A DNA stretch of 64,000 bases from Nocardioides cynanchi (GCF_008761635.1 NZ_CP044344.1:1302001-1366000), one strand, 5' to 3'; shown: positions 34,146 through 43,331, counted from the first letter of the stretch. A program made the numbers and translations. The notes: generated by a model not told the origin, from the letters alone.

Positions 34146-35939
34146 ATGACCGGTCCCGTGACGCGCGGCCCTCGGCTGCTGCTGGCGCTCGCCGCGGTGG
34201 CCGTGGCGTTCGCGGCGGCCGACACCTACGTGGTGGTACTGGCCCTGCCCGACATGATGGCGTCGGTCGGGATCTCGATCGACGAGCTCCAGCGCGGGGC
34301 ACCGATCGTCTCCGGCTTCCTGCTCGGGTACGTCGCGATGCTGCCGCTGATCGGGCGGATCGCCGACCTGCGCGGCCGGGTGCCGGTCCTGGTCGCGGCG
34401 CTGGTGCTGTTCGCGGCCGGTTCGCTGGTCACCACGCTTGCCTACGACCTGCCCACCCTCGTCACCGGGCGCTTCCTCCAGGGCGTCGGCGGTGGGGGGC
34501 TGGTGCCGGCGACGCTGGCCCTGGTCGCCGATCTCTACCCGGTCGAGCGTCGGGGTGTCCCGCTCGGCATCGTCTCGGCGGTCCAGGAGATCGGCAGCGT
34601 GGTCGGGCCGCTGTACGGCGCGATCGTCCTGGCCGTCTCGCAGTGGCAGGTGATCTTCGCGATCAACCTCGTCGTCGGACTGGTCCTGGCCGTGGCCATC
34701 CGTCGTACCACCGGAGGTCGACCGACCTCCCCGACCGACGAGCCGGACCGACCGGCCCCCCGGCGCACCGGCCTGCGCACCTTCGACTGGGCCGGCATCG
34801 TCTTCCTCCTGATCGCGCTCGGTGCCGGTGGACTGGTCTTCCTGCAACCGACGGCCCTGGTCAGCGACGTCACCTGGGGACAGGTCTTCATCCCCGTGGC
34901 CGGGTCCGGGCGGTGGCCCACCCCGGTCGGCCTGGTGGCGATCCTGGCCGCTCTGCTGTTCACCGTCCGGTGCTGGACCGCACGCCGACCGCTGGTCGAC
35001 CTGCCCGGCTGGTGGCGCAGCGTGCGTGAGGCCGACCTGCCCGGTGCGCTCTTCCTGGCCGCGGCGCTGGCCGGGGTGATCCTGGCCTTCTCGACGGCCG
35101 ATCCGCGGGTCGAGGTGTTCGCGCCGCAGGGTTGGTGGTACCTCCTCGGGGCCGCCGCAGCCACCGCGGTGCTGGTCTGGCACCTGCGCACCGACCAGAG
35201 CCCCCTCGTGCCGCGGGGCGCCCTGCGTCGTCGCCCGGCCTGGGGCGCCCTGCTCGTCAGCTTCTTCATCGGCGCGGCCCTGATCGCGGCCCTGATCGAC
35301 ATCCCGATCTTCGCCCGCACCACCGTCTACCCCGACTCGCAGCTGCTCGCCGCCCTGGTCCTCGTCCGGTTCCTGGTGGCCATCCCGGTGGGGGCGGTGG
35401 CGGGTGGCTACCTCACCCGGACCCTGCCGGCGGGCGTGGTCGCGGGCGCCGGGATGGCGCTGGCGGCGCTTGGCTTCCTGCTGATGACCGGCTGGGGGCT
35501 GACCACGCTGTCGGACTGGTCGGCCAACGTCTCGCTCCTGGTGGGCGGGCTGGGCTTCGGGCTGGCCCTGGCCCCGGTGAACGCCGCGGTGCTCGCCTCC
35601 ACCGACCGGGAGGTGCACGGGCTGGCGAGTGCCGGTGTCGTGGTCGCCCGGATGGTCGGGATGCTGGTCGGCATCTCCGGCCTGACCACGATCGGGCTGC
35701 GCCGCTACTACGCCGAGACCCGCGACATGCCCCCGCCGATGCAGGTCTGCGGGGGCACGACCAGCCGGTGCGACGCCTTCGACAACCTGCTCCGGCACGC
35801 GGGCATCGCCCAGGAGCACACCGTCTTCGCCGGCGCCGCGGTCTGTGCGGTGGTCGCCGCCCTGCTCGCCCTGTTGCTGTTCCGCGGAGCGCCCACCCGG
35901 TCGGTGGGCGCCTCCGCCCTCGCCCGGCTGGCCGGCTGA
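34146..35939 (+). CDS. MFS transporter, DHA2 type, P55-like
   Basis: The 597-residue protein has about 14 membrane helices. The N-terminal half shows DTYVVVLALPDMMASVGIS (helix 1), LIGRIADLRGRVPVLV (motif A), GRFLQGVGGGGLVPATLALVADLYP and GIVSAVQEIGSVVGPLYGA (motif C region), all close to mycobacterial P55 (Rv1410c). A long cytoplasmic or inserted segment near residues 195-310 adds to its length. Together with the LprG-like lipoprotein encoded 16 bp upstream it probably exports lipids (triacylglycerides in mycobacteria) and affects drug sensitivity. The partnership is inferred from context. Confidence 0.83.
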   Translation: MTGPVTRGPRLLLALAAVAVAFAAADTYVVVLALPDMMASVGISIDELQRGAPIVSGFLLGYVAMLPLIGRIADLRGRVPVLVAALVLFAAGSLVTTLAYDLPTLVTGRFLQGVGGGGLVPATLALVADLYPVERRGVPLGIVSAVQEIGSVVGPLYGAIVLAVSQWQVIFAINLVVGLVLAVAIRRTTGGRPTSPTDEPDRPAPRRTGLRTFDWAGIVFLLIALGAGGLVFLQPTALVSDVTWGQVFIPVAGSGRWPTPVGLVAILAALLFTVRCWTARRPLVDLPGWWRSVREADLPGALFLAAALAGVILAFSTADPRVEVFAPQGWWYLLGAAAATAVLVWHLRTDQSPLVPRGALRRRPAWGALLVSFFIGAALIAALIDIPIFARTTVYPDSQLLAALVLVRFLVAIPVGAVAGGYLTRTLPAGVVAGAGMALAALGFLLMTGWGLTTLSDWSANVSLLVGGLGFGLALAPVNAAVLASTDREVHGLASAGVVVARMVGMLVGISGLTTIGLRRYYAETRDMPPPMQVCGGTTSRCDAFDNLLRHAGIAQEHTVFAGAAVCAVVAALLALLLFRGAPTRSVGASALARLAG

Positions 35940-35953
35940 CCGTCGGGGGACGC

Positions 35954-35959
35954 TAACGT
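35954..35959 (+). promoter_or_regulatory. Candidate -10 box of carbonic anhydrase gene
   Basis: TAACGT ends 7 nt before the GTG start at 35967, the leaderless spacing. Confidence 0.4.
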
Positions 35960-35966
35960 CGGCTGC

Positions 35967-36494
35967 GTGACCGACCCCTTGAGCCGGGCCGACGAGCTCC
36001 CCGGCGACTTCGACGACCTGCTCGCCGCCAACGCGTCGTACGCCGAGTCCTTCGACGACGCCGACTTCGACGGTGTCGCCCGCGCGGGCGTCGCGGTGGT
36101 GACCTGCATGGACTCCCGGATCGACCCGCTGCGGATGCTCGGTCTAGGCCACGGCGACGCGAAGATCTTCCGCAACCCCGGCGGCCGGGTCACCCCCCAG
36201 GCCCTCGAGGCGCTCGTGCTCGGCACCCATCTGCTGGGTGTCGACCGGATCCTGGTCGTCCCGCACACCCGCTGCGCGATGGCATCGTCGTCGGAGGCCG
36301 AGCTGCATGCCCGGGTGTCGGCGTCGGCGGGCATGGACGCGAGCTGGTACCCCTTCCACGTCGTCGAGGACCAGCTGGAGTCGCTGGCCGAGGACGTGCA
36401 CAAGGTCCGCTCGCACCCGCTGATCCCCGACTCGGTCCGGGTGGGCGGCTTCCTCTACGACGTGGACACCGGGCAGATCACCCGCCACGCCTGA
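35967..36494 (+). CDS. Beta-class carbonic anhydrase
   Basis: The 175-residue enzyme interconverts CO2 and bicarbonate. Zinc ligands are visible in VVTCMDSRIDPLRML (Cys, with the Asp-Arg catalytic dyad) and VVPHTRCAMAS (His and Cys); IFRNPGGRVTPQALEALVLG is the conserved active-site strand. It is short for the family, as in the Rv1284-like group of actinobacteria. The GTG start is supported by the TAACGT box just upstream. It is probably monocistronic. Confidence 0.88.
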   Translation: MTDPLSRADELPGDFDDLLAANASYAESFDDADFDGVARAGVAVVTCMDSRIDPLRMLGLGHGDAKIFRNPGGRVTPQALEALVLGTHLLGVDRILVVPHTRCAMASSSEAELHARVSASAGMDASWYPFHVVEDQLESLAEDVHKVRSHPLIPDSVRVGGFLYDVDTGQITRHA

Positions 36495-36606
36495 GGGCTC
36501 GCCGAACCATCGCGCGATCCGCGTCGTATCCCCGGTCCTGCGGGCGCCTCCTCGACCCACGAGGAAGGCGATGGACGTAGTCGCCGGGTGGAGGGAGAAT
36601 ACGGCC

Positions 36607-39204
36607 GTGTCGCTGCTCGAGAGGGAGACGCAGCTCGGGTCGTTGCTCCAGTACGCCGACGAGGCCCGCGGCCGCGCCGGCCGCCTCGTCCTGATCTCCG
36701 GCGAGGCCGGGGTCGGCAAGTCCTCGCTGGTCGAGGAGCTCCAGCTGCGCCTCCCCGCCGCGACCTGGGCCTGGGGCGCCTGCGACGGCCTCTTCACGCC
36801 TAGGCCCCTCGCTCCCCTGCATGACATCGCCCGGGGGCTCGGGGGCGACCTCCTCGAGCTGGTGCGCAGCGCGGCCTCCCGGGACGAGATCTTCGACGAG
36901 GTGCTGCGGGCGTCGGCCGCCGTCGACGACGTCTCGGTCCTGGTCATCGAGGACGTGCAGTGGGCCGACGACGCGACCCTCGACCTCCTGCGCTTCCTGG
37001 GCCGGCGGATCCGGGACCTACCGCTCCTCCTGCTCGTCACCTTCCGCGACGATGCCCTGGCGCCGGCCGACCCTCTGCGCGTCGCGGTGGGCGAGCTGGC
37101 CGGTCAGCGCGGCACCCGCCGGATCGACCTGCCACCGCTGACGTCGGCGGGGGTGCGCCGGCTGGCCGAGGGATCGTCGTACTCCCCCGACGAGCTGTAC
37201 CTGCTCACCGGCGGCAACCCCTTCTTCGTGGTGGAGGTGCTCAGCGACGACGGCACCGAGATCCCGGCGTCGGCGCGCGACGCCGTCCTGGCTCGCGCCG
37301 CTCGGCTCAGCGGCCCCGCCCGGGCGACGCTCGACCTGGCGTCGCTCGACTCCTGGCGCGTCGACCCCGACCTGCTCTCACGCGCGGGCGGCGTCGCGAT
37401 CGAGACCCTCGACGAGCTGCTCAGCTCGGGGCTGCTGAAGGCGGAGGGCGACGCCCTGCGGTTCCGGCACGAGCTCGCCCGTCGGGCCATCGAGTCCGAG
37501 GTGCCGCCGCACCGCTGCCGGGCCGGACACCAGGCGCTCCTCGACGTCCTCGTCGAGGACGACTGCGACGACGAGGCGCGACTGGCCTACCACGCCGAGG
37601 AGATCGGCGACCCGGGGCTGGTCGCCCGCTACGCGCCACCGGCAGCGCGACGGGCGGCCGAGCTGGGCGCCTACCGCGAGTCCGCCGCGCAGTACGAACG
37701 CGCGCTCCGCTTCCCTCCCGACGACCAGCACGAGCTGGCCGAGCTCTACGACGAGTACGCCGACCAGCTCGCCCTGGTCGACAGCTGGCCGCGTGCCGCG
37801 GAGGCCCGCGAGCGGGCCATCGAGCTGTGGCGCGAGCTGGGCGACGATCGCCGCGAGGGCTATGCCTACCGCCGGCTCGGGTCGGTCTACTGGCGGCTCT
37901 GCCAGGGGGCCCGGTCGAACCACGCCATCGCTCGCTCGCTGGAGCTCCTCGAACCGCTCGGACCCGACCCCGAGCTCGCCCGCACCTTGTCGACGCAGGC
38001 GTTCCAGCTCTGGGCCGACGGTGACGTGGAGGCCGGACGCGCCATGCTCGCCCGGGCCGTGACGATGGCCGAGCAGGTCGGAGACGCCGCGGTCAGCAGC
38101 GACGTCCTGAACAACGCGGCGTTCGCGGCCTTCCTGCTCCGCCAGGACTGGCGGCCCCAGATGGACCGGGCCCTGCAGACCGCCTTGGCCGCCGGCGCGG
38201 AGGCCCAGGCCGGTCGCGCCTACGCCAACGCCTACACGTTCTTCATCGCCCAGTACCGCTTCGCCGAGGGAGAGCGCTACTGGCGCGACGGTGTCGCCTA
38301 CTGCGACGACCGCGACATCCCGACGTACGGCACCTGCCTGCGCGGCCACCGAGCGGTCGCGCTGCTCGACCTCGGACGGTGGGACGAGGCAGCAGCCCTC
38401 GCCCGACGGGTGCTGGCCACCGAGGCGAGCCCGGTCAACCTGCTCACCTCGCAGGTGACCCTGTCTCTGGTGCTGGCCCGGCGCGGGGAGCCCGGTGCGC
38501 TGGAGGTCATCGATCCCGGGGTGACCGAGGCCGACAGCCTCGCGGAGGCCGAGTGGATCGCGGCGACCCGGCTGGCCCGGGCCGAGATCCGGTGGCTGGC
38601 CGGCGACCACGACGGCGCCGTCGCCGACCTCGCCGTCGTCCGCGCGGCGATCACGCCGATGGACTATCTGGAGGACGCCCGGCTCAGCGTGTGGGAGCAG
38701 CGGCTTCTCGGGGTCTCCGCACCGGCCTCCCCCGCGCCCGGCCCGTGGGCGACGTCGCTGATCGGCGAGCATGCGGCCGCGGCCACACACTGGGAGCGCC
38801 TGGGCTGCCGCTACGAGTCGGCGATGTCGCTCCTCGACTCCGACTGCGAGGACGACCTGCGCGAGGCCATCACCCGGTTCGAGTCGCTGGGCGCGGACGC
38901 CGCGGCGCGTCGGACCCGGCAGAAGATGAAGGAGCTCGGGCACCGCGCCGTACCGGCGGGTGCCCGCGCGACCACCCGCGAGCACCCGGTCGGGCTGACC
39001 CGCCGCGAGGACGAGGTCCTGGCCCTGCTCTGCGAGGGCCTGACCAACGAGGAGATCGCCGGAAGGCTGGTGGTCTCGACACGCACCGTCGACCACCACG
39101 TCTCCGCCGTCCTGGCCAAGCTCGGCGTGGGCTCGCGCGGTGCCGCGGCGGCCCGGGCGCGGGCCCTGAGCCTGGTGCCCACCGCGGTGCCGGCGACAAC
39201 CTAG
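36607..39204 (+). CDS. LAL-type LuxR-family ATPase transcriptional regulator
   Basis: The 865-residue regulator has an N-terminal AAA/STAND ATPase domain (LISGEAGVGKSSLVEEL as Walker A, VLVIEDVQWADDATLDLLRFL as Walker B). A long helical tetratricopeptide-like middle (about 300-780) follows, then a C-terminal LuxR HTH, LTRREDEVLALLCEGLTNEEIAGRLVVSTRTVDHHVSAVLAKLGVG in outline. Such proteins switch genes on in response to an unknown ligand plus ATP. GTG 36607 (MSLLERETQLG) matches the usual family start with GGAGGGA 10 nt upstream; ATG 36571 is an alternative. The small DUF4242 gene and a secreted protein gene follow on the same strand and are possible targets. Confidence 0.86.
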   Translation: MSLLERETQLGSLLQYADEARGRAGRLVLISGEAGVGKSSLVEELQLRLPAATWAWGACDGLFTPRPLAPLHDIARGLGGDLLELVRSAASRDEIFDEVLRASAAVDDVSVLVIEDVQWADDATLDLLRFLGRRIRDLPLLLLVTFRDDALAPADPLRVAVGELAGQRGTRRIDLPPLTSAGVRRLAEGSSYSPDELYLLTGGNPFFVVEVLSDDGTEIPASARDAVLARAARLSGPARATLDLASLDSWRVDPDLLSRAGGVAIETLDELLSSGLLKAEGDALRFRHELARRAIESEVPPHRCRAGHQALLDVLVEDDCDDEARLAYHAEEIGDPGLVARYAPPAARRAAELGAYRESAAQYERALRFPPDDQHELAELYDEYADQLALVDSWPRAAEARERAIELWRELGDDRREGYAYRRLGSVYWRLCQGARSNHAIARSLELLEPLGPDPELARTLSTQAFQLWADGDVEAGRAMLARAVTMAEQVGDAAVSSDVLNNAAFAAFLLRQDWRPQMDRALQTALAAGAEAQAGRAYANAYTFFIAQYRFAEGERYWRDGVAYCDDRDIPTYGTCLRGHRAVALLDLGRWDEAAALARRVLATEASPVNLLTSQVTLSLVLARRGEPGALEVIDPGVTEADSLAEAEWIAATRLARAEIRWLAGDHDGAVADLAVVRAAITPMDYLEDARLSVWEQRLLGVSAPASPAPGPWATSLIGEHAAAATHWERLGCRYESAMSLLDSDCEDDLREAITRFESLGADAAARRTRQKMKELGHRAVPAGARATTREHPVGLTRREDEVLALLCEGLTNEEIAGRLVVSTRTVDHHVSAVLAKLGVGSRGAAAARARALSLVPTAVPATT

Positions 39205-39297
39205 GCAGCGCGGCAGGCGAACCTGGGCAAGTCTCCCGATGAGGGAGAGCCCCCCGGATTCCTACGGTGAACGCACCACACACCGAAAGGACATCTG

Positions 39298-39549
39298 ATG
39301 CCGCTCTACATGGACATCCACCACCTCGAAGGTCCGGTCTCGGCCGACGACGTGGCCCAGGCCCACATGGCCGACCTGCAGACGCAGGACAAGTACGACG
39401 TGAACTACCAGCGCTACTGGGTCGACGAGGCCACCAGCACGGTGTTCTGCCTCGTCGAGGCGCCGTCCCCGGACGCCGCCAACACCGTGCACCGCGAGGC
39501 GCACGGCCTGGTGGCGGACTCCATCCACGAGGTCAAGGAGGGGTCGTGA
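39298..39549 (+). CDS. DUF4242 family protein (SCO4226-like, possible nickel-binding)
   Basis: The 83-residue ferredoxin-like-fold protein begins MPLYMDIHHLEG and contains ADDVAQAHMADLQTQDKY, NYQRYWVDEATSTVFCLVEAP and VHREAHGL. These are the conserved blocks of DUF4242, whose Streptomyces member SCO4226 binds nickel; His and Glu residues here fit that. A good ribosome-binding site (AAAGGA) lies 7 nt upstream. Its stop overlaps the next start by one base (TGATG), coupling it to a secreted protein. Confidence 0.8.
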   Translation: MPLYMDIHHLEGPVSADDVAQAHMADLQTQDKYDVNYQRYWVDEATSTVFCLVEAPSPDAANTVHREAHGLVADSIHEVKEGS

Positions 39550-40091
39550 TGACGCTGCGTCGCATCCTGGCCGCTACCGCCGTGACCCTCGCCGTGACCG
39601 GCGCCGGCGCGACGGCGCTGGCCGCCGGGAGCGCGAGCGCCGCGTCGCCGAACCTGCCGGCCCAGATCCGGTCCGCCACGGCGGAGTACCACAGCCTCGC
39701 CGCCGCGAAGGCCGACGGCTGGAACGGGCTGTTCCATGACGTCAACGGGCTGACCTGCATCGAGGACACCGACACGCCCTCGATGGGCGGGATGGGCTTC
39801 CACTGGATCAACAGCGCCAACATCGGCTCCACCGACCCGACCAAGCCGGCCGCGCTGATCTACGCGCCCGGACCCTCGGGACAGGTGCGGTTCGCCGGCA
39901 TGGAGTACCTCGTGCCGGACCCGACGGGCACCACGCCGCAGCCCTTCCTGGGGGACCAGGGCTTCATGTACACGCCGCCGGGCAACCGGTTCCTCGGGGA
40001 CACCGGGTTCTGGTCGCTCCACGTCTGGGCCTGGCAGCACAGCCCGGCCGGCCTGTACTCGATGTGGAACCCGGCCATCAGCTGCCCGTAG
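39549..40091 (+). CDS. Secreted protein of unknown function
   Basis: The 180-residue protein has a Sec signal peptide (MTLRRILAATAVTLAVTGAG, cleavage probably after ASA near residue 32). The mature part has ATAEYHSLAAAKADGW, GMGFHWINSANIGSTDP, PAALIYAPGP and FWSLHVWAWQHSPAGLYSMWNP. The HWIN, DP and HVWAW His/Trp-rich pattern recurs in uncharacterised actinobacterial secreted proteins, but I do not recognise a named family. It is coupled to the DUF4242 gene by TGATG and may share its regulation by the upstream LuxR protein. Its last 14 bp overlap the convergent GNAT gene. Confidence 0.75.
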   Translation: MTLRRILAATAVTLAVTGAGATALAAGSASAASPNLPAQIRSATAEYHSLAAAKADGWNGLFHDVNGLTCIEDTDTPSMGGMGFHWINSANIGSTDPTKPAALIYAPGPSGQVRFAGMEYLVPDPTGTTPQPFLGDQGFMYTPPGNRFLGDTGFWSLHVWAWQHSPAGLYSMWNPAISCP

Positions 40092-40608
40092 GCCGCTGAC
40101 GACCCAGGATCACCTGGTCGCCGCCAAGACCCGGTCCGACCACCTGCCAGCCTTCGCTGGCGTAGAGGTGGCGGGCCGGGTCGTCGGCGTCCGCGGTCGC
40201 CATCAGGGTCCACCGGCTGTGCGGGAGGCCCCGGGTGAGCGCGCGCAGCAGCGCCCGGCCGACCCCTCGACCGCGGGCCGGCTCGAGCACCCCGAGGCTG
40301 ACCAGCTCGAAGTGCCCGCCCAGCCAGATGGCGGCCACGGTCGGGTCGAGCACCTCCGCGGCCCGGTCGGTCCACCACTGTCCGTGCTCCCCGGTGTAGC
40401 CGTAGGCGAACCCGACCAGTCGAGGCTTCCCGTCGACCGAGCCGTACGCGCGGGCGAGCCGGAACCCCGCCCGGGCGACGTGCCCGTCCCACGTCCGGCG
40501 CCGCCACGCGTCGACGTCGTCGTGGTCGCCGAACACCGCGTCGTACACGGGCCAGAGCTCGAGGGTGTCCGTCTCGTCGACCGACGTGACGACGTCGTAC
40601 GACGTCAC
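40078..40608 (-). CDS. GNAT-family N-acetyltransferase
   Basis: The 176-residue protein carries the acetyl-CoA loop LVSLGVLEPARGRGVGRALLRALTRG (Q/R-x-x-G-x-G/A) after a beta-rich core (RLVGFAYGYTGEHGQWW), and ends with HLYASEGWQVVGPG, the C-terminal GNAT motif. It should acetylate a small molecule or peptide amine, substrate unknown. Its start overlaps the stop of the small membrane-protein gene by 4 nt (ATGA). Confidence 0.82.
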   Translation of the reverse strand: MTSYDVVTSVDETDTLELWPVYDAVFGDHDDVDAWRRRTWDGHVARAGFRLARAYGSVDGKPRLVGFAYGYTGEHGQWWTDRAAEVLDPTVAAIWLGGHFELVSLGVLEPARGRGVGRALLRALTRGLPHSRWTLMATADADDPARHLYASEGWQVVGPGLGGDQVILGRQRPTGS

Positions 40609-40787
40609 GGCCGGGAGTTGGGAGACCGCTCCGGGCCCACGCCCTGCTGACGACGGACGGCGTCCGCCTCGCGGTGGCGTGCGGCGTCGACGGTGCCGTG
40701 CTTGACCGCGAGCCGGATCACGCCGTACAGCACCAGCAGGGCGAGCACGGGGAAGATCAGCAGCTCGACCACACCCATCGCGAACAT
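40605..40787 (-). CDS. Small single-pass membrane protein
   Basis: The 60-residue protein has one N-terminal transmembrane helix (VVELLIFPVLALLVLYGVIRLAV in outline, residues 6-28) and a charged, His/Arg-rich tail. I do not recognise a family. It is supported by the 4-nt overlap with the GNAT gene and by ordinary actinobacterial codon use. A start four codons later (ATG 40778) is equally possible. Confidence 0.6.
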   Translation of the reverse strand: MFAMGVVELLIFPVLALLVLYGVIRLAVKHGTVDAARHREADAVRRQQGVGPERSPNSRP

Positions 40788-40826
40788 GGCCGGATCGTAC
40801 GCCGTGGCACCGCGCGGCGCGGGAGG

Positions 40827-42974
40827 TCAGGCGTCCAGCGCCTCGACGTCGACGTCGTAGGCGCCCTGCACGATGAACTCCTTGCGAGGCGCGACGTCGG
40901 AGCCCATCAGCAGCTCGAAGACGTCGGCGGCCACCTCGGCGTCGTCGACGGTGATCCGGCGTAGGGTGCGGTGGCGAGGATCCATGGTGGTCTCGGCCAG
41001 CTGCTTGGCGTCCATCTCACCGAGGCCCTTGTAGCGCTGGACCGGGTCCTTCCAGCGCTGGCCCTTCTTGGCCAGCTCGGCCAGCTTCCGCTGGAGCTCG
41101 GCGTCGGAGTAGGTGTAGACGTACTTGTCGGTGCCCTTCTTCGGGCTCGTCAGCTCGATCCGGTGCAGCGGGGGCACGGCGGAGTAGACCCGGCCGGACG
41201 CGATCAGGTCCGGCATGTACTTGAAGAACAGGGTCGCCAGCAGGCACCGGATGTGGGCCCCGTCGGAGTCGGCGTCGGCCATGAAGATGATCCGCCCGTA
41301 GCGCCGCGCCTCGAGCTCGAAGGTGCGTCCTGAGCCGGCACCCACGACCTGGATGATCGAGGCGCACTCGGCGTTCTTCAGCATGTCGCCGACCGAGGCC
41401 TTCTGGACGTTGAGGATCTTGCCGCGGATCGGCAGCAGGGCCTGGAACTCCGAGTTGCGGGCCAGCTTGGCGGTGCCGAGGGCGGAGTCCCCCTCGACGA
41501 TGAACAGCTCGGTGCGGTCGTTGTCCGTGGCCCGGCAGTCGGCCAGCTTGGCCGGCAGCGCCGAGGACTCCAGGGCGTTCTTGCGGCGCTGGGTGTCCCG
41601 CTGCTGCCGGGCCGCCAGCCGGGTCTTGGAGGCCCCGACGACCTTCTCCATCAGGAGCTTGGCCTGGGCCTTCTCGGCGCGCTTGGTCGAGGTCAGGAAC
41701 TTCTTGAGCTCCGCCGACACCACCCGGCGTACGACGCCCCGCACCGCCGGCGTCCCCAGGATCTCCTTGGTCTGCCCCTCGAACTGCGGCTCCGCCAGCC
41801 GCACCGTGACCACGGCGGTCATCCCCTCGAGCACGTCGTCCTTGATCACGTCGGCGTCGTTGACCTTGAGCGCCTTGGTGGCCTTCATCACGTCGTTGAA
41901 GGTCTTGGTGATCGCGCTCTCGAAGCCGCTCACGTGGGTGCCGCCCTTGGGCGTGGCGATCACGTTGACGTAGGAGCGCAGCTCGGTGTCGTAGCCGGTG
42001 CCCCAGCGGACCGCGACGTCGACGGTGAGCTCGCGCTCGACCTCCTGCGGGGTCATGTGCCCGAGGCTGTCGAGCATCGGGACCGTCTCGGTGAAGTGGT
42101 CGACGCCCTGGAGCCGGAGCACGTCGGTGACCGGCTCGTCGTGGGAGAGGTACTCGGCGAACTCGCCGATGCCGCCGTCGTGGCGGAACTTCTCCTCCAC
42201 CGGGGTGTCGCCGCGCAGGTCGCGGATCACCAGCTCCAGCCCCGGGACGATGAACGACGTCTGCCGGGCCCGGCCGAGCAGGAGGTCGAACTCGAACGTC
42301 GCGTCCCTGGTGAAGATCTGCCGGTCCGGCCAGAAGCGGATGTGGGTGCCGGTCTTGGCCTTGGCGACCCGGCCGCCCTTGCGGGTCAACCCGGACTTCT
42401 CGGTGAACGGCGCGTCCGGTCCGTCGCCGGCGAAGACCCCGGGGACCCCGCGCCGGAAGCTCATCCCCTGCTGCGACGGCGACCGGTCGACGTCGACGTC
42501 GAGCCGCGCGGACAGGGCGTTGACCACCGAGGCCCCCACCCCGTGCAGGCCTCCGGTCGCGACGTACGACGAGCCGCCGAACTTGCCGCCGGCGTGCAGC
42601 TTGGTGAAGACCACCTCGACGCCGGGCAGGCCGGTCTTGGGCTCCTTGTCGACCGGGATCCCGCGGCCGTGGTCGTGCACCTCGGCCGAGCCGTCGGGAT
42701 GCAGGGTGATCTCGATCAGGTCGCAGGCGCCGGCCAGGGCCTCGTCCACCCCGTTGTCGATGATCTCCCACAGGCAGTGCATCAGGCCGCGGGTGTCGGT
42801 CGAGCCGATGTACATCCCGGGGCGCTTGCGGACCGCCTCCAGCCCCTCGAGGACGAGAAGGTGCGCTGCGTTGTAGGTGTTGTCGGCGATCGCGGTGCTC
42901 CTGGGTCGTGCGGCTGGTCCAGCGGTTGTGATTCGGTGGTGGTGCGGTTCTTCCTCGGTGGTGGTGCGGTTCAT
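40827..42974 (-). CDS. parE: DNA topoisomerase IV subunit B
   Basis: The 715-residue ATPase subunit has the GHKL signatures EIIDNGVDEALAG (ATP-Mg Asn), VHDHGRGIPVD, GGLHGVGASVVNALS, the transducer domain, and the TOPRIM metal site ELFIVEGDSALGTAK and FMADADSDGAHI. It ends QRYKGLGEMDAKQLAETTMDP. It powers strand passage and decatenation with the ParC subunit (30935-33385). ATG 42974 is the first start before the Thr/His-rich leader and the conserved VLEGLEAVRKRPGMYIGST; it lies inside a 22-bp direct repeat. Paralogy with gyrase B is resolved by the partner gene nearby and by the FPEG-less C-terminus; gyrase B remains a lesser alternative. Confidence 0.88.
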   Translation of the reverse strand: MNRTTTEEEPHHHRITTAGPAARPRSTAIADNTYNAAHLLVLEGLEAVRKRPGMYIGSTDTRGLMHCLWEIIDNGVDEALAGACDLIEITLHPDGSAEVHDHGRGIPVDKEPKTGLPGVEVVFTKLHAGGKFGGSSYVATGGLHGVGASVVNALSARLDVDVDRSPSQQGMSFRRGVPGVFAGDGPDAPFTEKSGLTRKGGRVAKAKTGTHIRFWPDRQIFTRDATFEFDLLLGRARQTSFIVPGLELVIRDLRGDTPVEEKFRHDGGIGEFAEYLSHDEPVTDVLRLQGVDHFTETVPMLDSLGHMTPQEVERELTVDVAVRWGTGYDTELRSYVNVIATPKGGTHVSGFESAITKTFNDVMKATKALKVNDADVIKDDVLEGMTAVVTVRLAEPQFEGQTKEILGTPAVRGVVRRVVSAELKKFLTSTKRAEKAQAKLLMEKVVGASKTRLAARQQRDTQRRKNALESSALPAKLADCRATDNDRTELFIVEGDSALGTAKLARNSEFQALLPIRGKILNVQKASVGDMLKNAECASIIQVVGAGSGRTFELEARRYGRIIFMADADSDGAHIRCLLATLFFKYMPDLIASGRVYSAVPPLHRIELTSPKKGTDKYVYTYSDAELQRKLAELAKKGQRWKDPVQRYKGLGEMDAKQLAETTMDPRHRTLRRITVDDAEVAADVFELLMGSDVAPRKEFIVQGAYDVDVEALDA

Positions 42975-42977
42975 CCT
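42934..42977. repeat. 22-bp tandem direct repeat at the parE start
   Basis: Two 22-bp units, 42934-42955 and 42956-42977, differ at one base (CGGTGGTGGTGCGGTTC then TTCCT or ATCCT), and a third partial unit begins at 42978. The parE ATG lies in the second unit. Slippage here would alter the N-terminal leader or start region, because 22 is not a multiple of 3. Confidence 0.7.
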
Positions 42978-43331
42978 CGGTGGTCGAGCGAAGTCGAGAC
43001 TACCGGCGACACGCCGACCGCCGACGAAGCCACGCTGCGCCCCCGGGAGTGAGGTCGGGGCTAGCGTGTCCCACATCACGAACCGGACAAGATTCACGCA
43101 TCGATTACCCGGATCCGAACCGCACCGCCCGCTCAACCGTCACACTCAACAGAAGAGAAACCATCGCGGCCGGCAGTGCTTGAGGCATGGACCTTCGCGC
43201 AGCGGGCACGAAGACCGTGATGGGATCGTGGTATCGGAAGACGCGTCGCGACCGGGGGGTCACCACGGGAATGTTCCCACCCTCTCGTTACGTTGGACAT
43301 GACACCGGAACACATGAGAAATGAGGCCGAT
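42978..43331. other. Non-coding region between parE and DUF7455 gene
   Basis: No gene is supported in these 354 bp. It must hold the promoters of both divergent neighbours. A 12-bp perfect palindrome GGGAATGTTCCC is at 43267-43278, and TACGTT at 43289-43294 is a candidate -10 for the DUF7455 gene, so the palindrome would sit next to the promoter as an operator. Confidence 0.4.
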
